From contig NC_061123.1 of NCBI RefSeq assembly GCF_905220365.1, forward strand, positions 1 to 64,000: a stretch of 64,000 nucleotides of DNA. The letters run 5' to 3'. The first letter of the stretch is position 1. Every line of letters starts with the position of its first letter. The notes under the pieces are model-generated. The model searched no databases. It was not told the DNA's origin and saw only the letters and a program-made list of their open reading frames with translations. Source of the stretch: Vanessa cardui (lineage: Eukaryota; Arthropoda; Insecta; Lepidoptera; Nymphalidae). Below, piece after piece: positions 54,963-64,000 of the stretch. The translations under genes and the position numbers were made by a program.

Positions 54963-56049
54963 CAATTAGTTAAATATTTAGATTCATTTCATTCGAATAA
55001 AACATAATTATATCAAACATTTCGCTACGGCTAATATTATCGAAATTAAATTTATTTTAAATGCCCTACCAGCACTTAGAAGCGTCTATTGAATCCGCTC
55101 GTCGGGACAAAAGTTTGTCATCTGAGATGTAACTCGGAGCGACACCTCCGTGATGGAATACATAAAACTGTCCATCAGTCGGCAAGCGAAGCTTCATTAG
55201 CCATAACGGAGCGGCTGTGTTTAACGCTAAGTGCGATTATTTGCGAAACTTGTACATAAAGTATTCAAAAAGCAATTACTTGAAGTGACTCCTTCCATCA
55301 ATTCAGTTTCCGTAACTGTTGCAAGAGCATTGGCTTTGTGTAACAACTTGGAGTCGCGCGGCGCTGCACTATTGTTCCCGCACTAATCAGTCTTATAGTG
55401 AGCTCAGCTACTTTATATTAATTGGATCTGGTCTTACGATCTCTGTTGGAGCGAGTTTGTGTAGACTAACAAGATATGTTTGTTATTCATTATAACTTAG
55501 TTTTTAATAAGAACTAATTAATGAAAATAAAGCTCAAGAAAACAGGAAGAACTCGCATGAAATTAAATTACTTTTTTCAACTTCTTCAAAAAATCTTAAC
55601 TAACTTAGGTACATAATTTTGTGATGAGGAACAAAATATGACAATACCGAATTACGTTTCTTACTAAGTGCGGTTTAAGCATTTAAAGTAAAAGAAAAAA
55701 GTTGAGTAGAAAGACTTCCAAAGTCACAGCTGTTTTATAATAGAAGTCTATAAGCTCTTTTACGCGTAGCGAAAACACGTAGCGTACCGGTAAGCTCTAT
55801 ACGTGTGAAACAAAGTTTAAGTCTTATTCTATACTTAATAAAAGTCAATTTTGAAACTTTTTAAATTTTTATTTAACTTATTTAATTATACGCTTTGAAA
55901 GGTTTTACAAAAACTAAAACTAATTCAAAGAGAACTAACTAACTAACACCTGAAACGGTAAGCTTACCTACACAGCCTCCATTGATAACGAACAGAATTT
56001 CAGTTTCACTCAGATATCACAAACGCGCGATAAGAAGTTAACGGTCACT

Positions 56050-56210
56050 AGTAACTGCGCCGAGCTCGCGTAAAGTCCGCACGGGGCCGCTCGGCTCGGG
56101 ATGGCGCGGCGAGTCATCTGCCGCGATCCGCGCTCGACTGCGGACTGAGCGCTCCGCTCGCTGCCGAGACTCAGCCGCCCTACGTAATTGTATCTCTTCT
56201 TAAGCCCGCC
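56050..56210. other. GC-rich block
   Basis: Dense in CpG (ggatggcgcggcgagtcatc, gctccgctcgctgccgagac). Two minus-strand frames are open, but splice sites are poor. It could be a promoter or a conserved regulatory block. Confidence 0.35.
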
Positions 56211-58423
56211 GCCCGATGAGGGCTTTAAGCAGCCTTTATTAAGGACTTATGCTGTTTGGAAAGAAAATGTTATGTTTTGTCGTTTGATGTATTATATAAA
56301 GTTACGCCAGTTTCTTTGCTTGATCTTACTTTTGTTTTAATATGTTGGTTAATGTTTAGAATTAGTTCAATCTGCTACGGAAACAGTTTGATGTTTCTCT
56401 TTGACGATCGATAACAAATAAACCTCATTAAGAGACCGAGCTGAGTTGGGACGAGGCAGCTGCTGCGGTTTAATAGTACGAGGAGCTGCTTCGAGCCGAA
56501 ACGAATTGGCAAAAAGACTACTTTAGCTTATAATTTAATTAAAGATGTTACAAATGTTCGAATACAAACTCATCGATTGTTTTAATATGAGGCTGAACGG
56601 AGCACAGTAAGCCCACGGTGAGCACATTAGCTTGGTACTCGTAGAGTATCTTTTTTTTTTGGACAAGAAGTATTGTAAGAAAACAGTCTTAACAATGTAA
56701 TATTCTTGTTTCATAAATAAAATAAAAAATAAAAATAAAAACGTAATCTGGGGAATCGAATAGAAGGGAATAGAATCGAACGTAGTCTGGGGTTCGGATA
56801 ACTGCATAAGGCAAACTAAATCAAGTTACATAACAAAAAAATGTACTTTTAATTTCATTAAAATAATATTTATAGTTGGATTCTCAGAAAGATCTTTAAA
56901 ATGTTCTCGGCAACAGCCAAATCCACAGGTTAACAATCTTCCGTGGTGGGCGTGATAACAGTGGAATATCAGAAGTAAAGATGCGTTGTAATTTCCCAGT
57001 ACAAGTACACGAAATATAATACGGTTAGGTTGATTAAATTAGATTGAGAGGCAATAAGGTAGAAGCTGTCTTCCTCGTGCGACGGTGATAAGTAGCATGC
57101 CGCTACTGCCAGCTCCTTTTATGACAATCTACCCTATTCGGGACTACCCGCTTCTAACATAAGTATTCGATTACAAATAAAAACAGACTGGATACATTAC
57201 TGTTAAACTATGATTAACAGTAAATCTCCCTCTGAAATACTCAGCGTGCCTTCAGATATATAAATTACTAATGTAGATTAATTATGCTTACATAGTTGAA
57301 TATAATAAGTTAAGAAATTAATTATATTATTAACAATTTAAGTCTAGCTCCTTCATTAAATATGAATTGCTTATGCGTATAGTAACACGCCGCGCAAATT
57401 GATAACAACAATATTTGAGTAATATAATAATGAAGCTCAATCTTACAACTACGTCGCCGGGCCGACGATGTCTATATTATATCATTATTATTACTTTACC
57501 AACTAAGAACAGACTCCGAGAAGTAATAAATAATGGACAAATATCAATTTGATTCAGAATAAAGGAAACGAAAATAGGATTGGTTTATTTAAATAATAAT
57601 ATGTTTCTAATATTAAGTTGGTGTTGCCAAATCGAAGCTGCGAAGCCGCGTCGAGGCGGTAATCGTCGGACAGGGCTCACACCGGCTACCATTTAAGAGC
57701 GAGAATATAACGGAGCCATGAATAAAACGAGGCGACAGAGGCGAGCGAAATTAATGTACATTTAATAAACGCTCTGCTTTGAGTGAAAGTTCCTCTATAA
57801 ATTGAGAGAAGTCATTTAATATTCCATTTAGCGAGCTGATATCAAATATTGTCTAAAGTTTGCTTTTAGATACGAAGATACGGAGCTTAGGGTGTGTGCT
57901 CGTGTTCTTTGTACGTACTTTGCTTCGAAATGATTCCGAATTGTTTATTCCTTCAGTGCAATTCATTAAGCAAACACGTAAGGGTTGCTTTACTTTTAAT
58001 TAACTCATTAATATTTATATTCGACCGAGGATTATTTATTTATTACTTGCGATCGCTTGAGCGGGTACGACTATATAGTTGTATTAAATATAGAAATATA
58101 TTTATTTCACAGTCCTAAGAAAATCTTCCATAACGACTTTAGGAACAATTACGTCGCCATTATCGCTTGAACCGGCGGACGAACCCATTCTTTCGAGAGT
58201 TATGCAAATGTCCGAGGACCCGATGACTCAGCAAAAGCTTTCTTTAAATGGAGACAGCGAAAAAATTAAAACAGTTTTAAATTGAGAGGGAAGATTGTGG
58301 GAGTCGGGCCGAGGGGGTGACGGGGGCGGGGAGTGCGGGGGCTGTGATAGGCGGTGCGGCGGCGGGGTCGCAGAGACGTCGTCCGCCGAGCGTGAAGATA
58401 CCTTGATGAAAAGAAAATGAAAC
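56211..58423. other. non-coding stretch
   Basis: AT-rich with a GC-mid patch at 57620-57760 that has no usable frame. Confidence 0.4.
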
Positions 58424-58497
58424 CTGCAGCGGGATGATGTAACGCGCCGTGCACAGACTAGCCTCGCGCCGCGAGCTCTTGATGCGAATACCACTGC
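58424..58497 (-). other. candidate coding exon of an unidentified minus-strand gene
   Basis: Bounded by GAATGATAG acceptor and CTGCAG|GTTTCA donor; 74 bases, phase 1 in, phase 0 out. Encodes SGIRIKSSRREASLC and ARYIIPLQ. Codon use is GC-biased like the Dscam-like exons. A second donor at about 58398 (CATCAAG|GTATCT) is possible. No domain recognised. Confidence 0.4.
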
Positions 58498-58840
58498 CTA
58501 TCATTCCAAATATATTCATTTTTACCAATAAATTATTTAGGGCTAATGTATATTCATTTCGCACATGTTTAATTCAGCCTAGACTTATTTTTTTATTTTT
58601 TTACGTAACTATCTACAATAATAATATTGAGAATATATTTTTGTAGTTAACAAAAAAATTCCTATCAAAAAAACTGCAAATTAAAGTGAGTTGGAGTAAT
58701 GCTATAAAAAAGTTGCTAGTTTATAAATGTATGAATCAGTGTTATAAAATTGTAATAAACTGTCCTTGAAAAAACAATTGTTATGTAATTTGAGCTCTCT
58801 CTCGAGTATTTTAAATAAATAAGAGTCTGCGTAAAGCTAC

Positions 58841-58907
58841 CCTGCGCCGTCTCGTCGTCCGAGATTGGAGAGCATTGTGCCGTCACTCGTCGCGGCTGAC
58901 GCGGCCG
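58841..58907 (-). other. candidate coding exon of the same minus-strand gene
   Basis: Acceptor ATCATTCAG, donor CGCAGG|GTAGCT; 67 bases. Encodes RPRQPRRVTAQCSPISDDE and T-A-Q, exits in phase 1, which fits the phase-1 start at 58497. Confidence 0.38.
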
Positions 58908-58911
58908 CTGA

Positions 58912-60600
58912 ATGATCCGGGAATTAAAAGAAATACAGCCGCTACACTTAATTGCGTCGCGAGTCATTGCACCCCGTTGTAATCTAACGTGTACACAGCG
59001 CCAGCGGATAGAATTTAATTTGAACCGGCGGCCCGCCGTCCGCATCGCAGTCTGCTGCCGTCCGCGTTGGAAGGAAGCGTCGACTCGGAAGATGTGTTAT
59101 CATGACACACTATATTATTTCCCTTGTTCTTAATTAAATTGGCACGCGACATCATTGTACATTTATGGATGCAATAGCTTGTTAAACGAGGATAAATTTA
59201 TGACCCAAGGCCATGGGATGAATCGCGCAATATACATATCGCGACACCGCGATGCACTGCCACAAGTGAAATTGAACCCGCAATCCATAATTACTTATTT
59301 TGTATTAAACGTTTCTAACTTTATTTGATGTATGACTTGCACGTAATTGACAAAACTTAAAAATAAAGAAAAACATAATTCCCAACTTAATAAATAACAC
59401 TCAACTCCAATCTGTTTATATAAATAATAAAAAACAGAATTTCTAAGGTTGTAAATGAATTAAACAGAAAATGCGTTAGCCGAGCGCCGTTTCTGTCGTT
59501 CGTACAAAGGATCATCTTTTTATTCCGTGTTGAGAGTTCCCGTAATGAAACGGGCGAGTTCATTCACTCCTTTCATACGCCTGTAAATTTATTTGCGACT
59601 TATTCAGTTACCTACTCGGCTAAGGCTCTATTCAATCTATTTGAAAAGTGTTACGTGGATTTTTCGTGTCCTTTTACAGCGTTTGGCTTTGTCTGTTAAT
59701 GGATGAGGTGTTAGCGCGGACACACGCGTCGCCTCCTACGTCGCGACACGTAGTAAGCTGGAGCTTCGTACGTTCGTTTTTGTACTTTTTGTTTATACTG
59801 TTTTGTCTAAGCTTCGTCAACTATAACAAAATACGTATATGACAACACAATTCCTGTTTTTTTTTGTTTCAAATTCAAACTTTATGTGAGTCATTGGTCA
59901 AATTGAATAATTCATTCTCCGTACAGGAACAAAATTGATTGTCAATGAATAGAATAGCATAATATGAAGCACTAATAAAACAACAATATCCCAATCAATA
60001 TTCGCGAGACCTCTAAGTTCCCCCAAAAAATTTAATGATAAGTAACATCAAATAATATAATACGTTAAACTTTACTTAAAGCGATGTGCTGAGAAAAAGA
60101 GTTTGCGACGTAACTATTTCATGTTTATGGTGGGCCTCGGAGTTTGTTAACAAAAACATGAATTTTAATTATATGGTCGACATATACTGAAATAGTACAA
60201 GCAAAGAAAACTTGTAACATCAGGCTCCCACCCCGCAAAACCTTTTTCCCATAAGTAAGTTCTCGGATCTATAATCAGTTTCCTCAAATACTGTGGTAAT
60301 AAATAAATTTAAATCTCACGTTAAGAAATCCTTAATTTAAAAGGGTTATTACTCGTTTGTTTAGACGGTATAAATTAAAGGTATAGAACGTTTATTAACT
60401 TTATTGTAGGGGACAATATTGGAATAATTCGATACTTTTTAATTTTATCAATGTAATTTGACCGTTATAAAAAGAGTATCTGCTGAGCTTCTTGTCTATT
60501 GGACGTGTCTTTAAATTTTTAGATTACGATTGAAAACTTTTCAAAAGACCTAACTGCATGAAAAGAGTTTTGATTTATATTGTAATATAGAAACATATAT
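58912..60600. other. non-coding stretch
   Basis: AT-rich. A plus-strand block at 59681-59752 starts after tccttttacag and stays open (MDEVLARTHASPPTSRH), but its donor is weak; I do not call it. Confidence 0.35.
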
Positions 60601-60616
60601 ATATAGAAACTAATAT

Positions 60617-60705
60617 CGGATCCCGGGAATCGAACCCGGGACCTCAGAGTGGCGTACCCATGGAAACCGGTGTACACACGTCTCGACCACGGAGATCGTC
60701 AAAGA
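60617..60705 (-). repeat. tRNA-like SINE fragment
   Basis: On the minus strand: tctccgtggtcgagacgtgt (A-box-like), then ccatgggtacgccactctga, then ggttcgattcccggg (B box). The cloverleaf does not close with a proper acceptor stem, and the same unit is frequent in Lepidoptera as part of SINEs. Confidence 0.7.
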
Positions 60706-61544
60706 TTTCTACTACTTGATCTAAAATGACGTAAATGTTTATCTTTTTACAGATACGCATATGACATGTTAAAGATAATAATTAACAAAGATATCGATGG
60801 AAAATTTATCGTAGATAGTTTAAAACATAAGCAAATATGTAACTATTCATCAAACAACCACACATAGCTAAAGGCAATGACCAGAAACCACATTCGTTTA
60901 CCTTCAACAAATAACAATACTTCGAAAACCACAGCTGCAATAACGTAAAGCCTTGCAGCTTCGTAGCTGTTCTCTACGTCGTAGCCAGCTACTAGCATCG
61001 ACTACGATAAGCCCTAAAATTGTTCGATAATATAATTAGCTGAAGTGATATTTTTAATATAACAAAATTATATATAAATTGGTGGTAAGGTTTTGTGCCA
61101 TCCTCTCTGAGTGACTCTCTATATACATAAAATGTACATTGTTTGTGTAGAAGCATAGTTCCCAAGGTTGGTTATGCATTGTTGTTGTAGAAAGTGGTTA
61201 ATATTTCTTACAATGCTCATAAGCTCGTTGCCACCTCTTGTAAACAAAAATACACTAATATATATAATTGTATAAAGAAACTTTTTTTTGTAATCTCTCT
61301 TATCGATTTTAATTGTAATTATATATTTTTCGCTTCGATTTCGTATGGTTTTATCGTAGATATGATACAATGTAGAAAATAAACGTAAAGTTGAAATATA
61401 ATAATGGAAGAAGTGAAAACATAATTACATTTTGAGCCGTATAGATGTCACGACCTATTTCATTCTCAATATCAGCGATTGTGTGCTACATTTATTTTAT
61501 TTCACTTTTATTCCCAAAGAAGGATCCCAATTACCTGCACTTAC
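60706..61544. other. non-coding stretch
   Basis: AT-rich; nothing recognised. Confidence 0.4.
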
Positions 61545-61608
61545 GTAACGGGGCGAGAGAACGTCGGTGCCGCCGCTGTTTGGCGCTGCGCCAGCCCGCG
61601 CTGCAACG
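61545..61608 (-). other. candidate exon (minus strand)
   Basis: Acceptor ATGTGTTTCAG and donor GTTAC|GTAAGT are both strong; 64 bases, GC-rich, open in all three frames. In the frame that exits in phase 0 (ARAGAAPNSGGTDVLSPRY) it joins the candidate exon at 58907. It could equally be a 5' untranslated exon of the Dscam-like gene. Confidence 0.45.
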
Positions 61609-62076
61609 CTGAAACACATTCCGAACATAATAACATTCGAAATGTACGGACGCTGTAACTTAGTACGGAGTGATGTATGAAGGGGAGACTTATTTACAGC
61701 CCAATGCTTAGTGTTAGATCGCTCACTACTTTACACTGACTTAAAAAAAAAACGTGTTAATATATTTTTGTCCTGTAACTTAAAATGTTTTACAAAAAAG
61801 GGAAAGTGACTGAAATATGTATGAAAATATTATTTGGCGAGACTTTATGGGGATAAACTGGTAAAATAAGAAATCGATGGATCCACTGTCATTACTGCTC
61901 GTGCATTCGCGAGGCCTCGCAGAGCTCTTTGTGTCGACCAATTATTGTAATTGGAAACCGTTCTGTGTAATAAATTCCTTTTCTTATTTTTTATCCTCTA
62001 TATTTGATTTTTGAAACATAAAATAATATTCTATTTATTGAAAAAAAAGTCACCAGCTTCAAATAAATATATCGAC

Positions 62077-63334
62077 ATTTTTCATTTCATTTAACTTAGG
62101 AAGACTCAAAAAAATATGTTGAATACGCAATTATTTTTATTACTTTTTCGTGCATATTCATTTGTTTTAAAATAGTATTTTGTTTGAAGTCGGTTTTTCT
62201 TTTTGTTAAAATTTTTATTTATTTTTTGATTTTAAGTGAAGCTGATGTTGACTAACTAATTTTTTTTAATATGGATATATTAAGCGTTCCGTTTATATGA
62301 GTCAGAAACTACTTCGAGGACAATTTCAAAGGAAACTTGCGAATAAAGCAAAAATAGACTTTCGAAAATGCGGATTTAATACGTCATGCGGCGTAAACTA
62401 CAAGGATCCCTCGAAAGAGCTGTAATCGAACTCAGCAAAAAAACTTTGAAAAAGACCAACTATATTCCGTACATCATATGACATCACATCACATACACAA
62501 AATTTGATTAAAGATAGTAAGAAATTCTGCCCCATATCGCACCCTAACTGCGAGCCGTATAGTAGTTCCATCACTACATAGTATAAAACAAAGTCGCTTT
62601 CTCTGTCCCTATATCTTTAAATCTACGCAACAGATTTTGATGCGGTTTTTTTTAAAAGATAGTGTGATTCAAGGGGAAGGTTTGTGTATATAATACATGA
62701 ACAATATAGTAAAGAAACACTGATAATTTTAGAAGTTTGCGATGTGATGTCGTAAATACACAAATTCTGTAGTATATTTAGTATCAGTATTGCACCCGTG
62801 CGAAGCCGGGGTGGGTAGCTAGTTGATTTTAATATTCAACTATGATAATTACATAAACATAACCACATTACGGAAGGTGACTCAAATATCCAAATAACCT
62901 ATAAATAAAAGATTCGACTGAGTATCGCTAACGTGCTCCTCAGAATTGTTCCGTTCCCTTCCGTTCCGCTACTTTGTCATGGATCCTGTGCTCAGAACCT
63001 TATCAAACTTTGACCAAATTACCCTTGAAGTATATATTTTATAATAAAAAAAGAATTATCAAAATTGGTTAACGTGATTTTCAGTTATTCACCTATTTGT
63101 CGCGCATATACATAATGCAAATTTAAGACTTATGTCGTTTTCATATGGTATCCATCATCGGAAAAAAATAAAAAAAAAATGGGACCCCACGGGAAGCACT
63201 ACCTTTCAAACAAAAAAAAAATTATCAAAATCGGTCCACCCAGTGAAAAGTTATGAGGTAACAAACATAAAAAAAAAAAAAAAATATATATACAGACGAA
63301 TTGATAACCTCCTCCTTTTGGAAGTCGGTTGAAA
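62077..63334 (+). repeat. 1.2-kb dispersed repeat, copy 2
   Basis: Same order of words as 45567-46775. It has an extra stretch at about 62947-62998 (ttccgttcccttccgttccg). The internal gtgcgaagccggggtg word is at 62796-62812. Confidence 0.85.
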
Positions 63335-64000
63335 AGTGTCTGTTGAAAAGGTTTTCTAAAGTAGTAAACTAAAGTTTATAAGGTAAATTCATAAAATTAG
63401 TTTGTGGTAAAACGCTTGTAAATTCTTAAACAATGACATGGTGATTACTCAAAAATAAATTATACAATATAATTAAATCAGAACTAATAAAATTATTACT
63501 TTAAAAGTTAACTTAATTTTTTTAATATGGCAATTTAATCATACTAATGACTGCAAGTTTGTAATAAGAGAGTTTGGTCACTTTAATATTTGTGTTCTAA
63601 ACAAGATAAGTTGAAGTCAAATAAGTAGACTTACGTAGACAAAGTAATATTATTTATGAAAACTAATAAACCTTAGATATAAAATACCGTTACGGTAATA
63701 TACATACGTACAGAGAATGTAGCAATTTCGTAGCAGCAGTCTACGCGGTCGTAGCAAGGTAATGAAGTCGACAATACTATTTGAATTTGAAATTAAAAAA
63801 CTGTTTTTATTGGAAACGGTTTAAAGATTCATTTGTGAAAACATGTATGACAGTGAAGTAATAGAACAAATAAAGTAGAAAATCCTTCACTAATATAATA
63901 ATTTTATATATTTCAAATAATATCCATTAAAGTAGAATACGTTTAGTTATTTTATAGTATTTTTTTAATATAAATGTACAGTAAGATAAATCATGATAAA
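63335..64000. other. window end, AT-rich
   Basis: Nothing recognised. Confidence 0.4.

Larger units (their letters stand above)
51760..56020. other. non-coding stretch with repeat fragments
   Basis: AT-rich. Contains a RTE/SINE tail at 53408-53515 and a Helitron-like end at 54810-54962 (ends ggcgggcgacagctagtt). Otherwise nothing recognised. Confidence 0.4.

Noticed and set aside
56050..56210. Minus-strand exon in the GC-rich block
   Set aside because: Two frames are open and splice sites are weak, so coding cannot be told from a CpG-rich regulatory block.
59681..59752. Plus-strand exon (MDEVLARTHASPPTSRH)
   Set aside because: Acceptor is acceptable but the donor CAC|GTAGTA is weak and there is no neighbour in phase.
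60617..60705. Functional tRNA gene
   Set aside because: A- and B-box-like words are present, but the acceptor stem does not pair and the unit matches a common tRNA-derived SINE.

Overview
The window looks like nuclear DNA of a lepidopteran (moth or butterfly). It is AT-rich, the genes are split into short GC-rich exons by AT-rich introns, and the interspersed repeats are of kinds common in Lepidoptera: Helitron remnants, short SINE-like elements, Jockey/CR1-type LINEs and a Gypsy LTR element. There is no bacterial gene organisation, no CRISPR array and no rRNA.

Two host genes can be read exon by exon. On the plus strand, 4563-7411 is an insect odorant receptor (7tm_6 family) in eight exons whose phases all agree. 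Only a short first exon with the start codon is not found. On the minus strand, 48853 down to 21381 is a Dscam-family cell adhesion receptor. I could place 36 coding exons with phase-compatible junctions, giving about 1897 residues: signal peptide, Ig1-Ig9, FN3 1-4, Ig10, FN3 5-6, one transmembrane segment and a tail of about 200 residues. It has no arrays of alternative exons for Ig2, Ig3 or Ig7, so it looks like a Dscam2/3/4-type paralogue, not the hypervariable Dscam1.

Layout: 1-4540 decayed repeats, including a Helitron helicase fragment at 2692-3036; 4563-7411 odorant receptor; 7412-9748 mostly empty, with one exon-like block near 8.6-8.8 kb; 9749-15851 a complete-looking Gypsy element with identical 302-bp terminal repeats and one uninterrupted Gag-Pol frame; about 16349-19224 a LINE with an 852-residue frame; 19225-21254 nothing identified; 21255-48895 Dscam-like gene; 48896-64000 mostly non-coding, with two copies of a 1.2-kb repeat (one of them at 45.6 kb, inside the Dscam-like gene), a tRNA-like SINE and a few candidate exons of an unidentified minus-strand gene.

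The two genes are unrelated neighbours: one would act in chemosensory neurons, the other in neuronal recognition. The most interesting points are: (1) a conserved 3' hairpin shared by several LINE copies, with a compensatory base-pair change; (2) a Dscam-like intron with a GC donor and an A-rich acceptor, almost filled by a SINE; (3) long near-perfect palindromes with a 2-base centre in Dscam-like introns; (4) three phase-compatible exon-like blocks at 58.4-61.6 kb; (5) a young Gypsy element with an SR-rich Gag. I found no clearly new molecular system; candidates are ranked honestly below.
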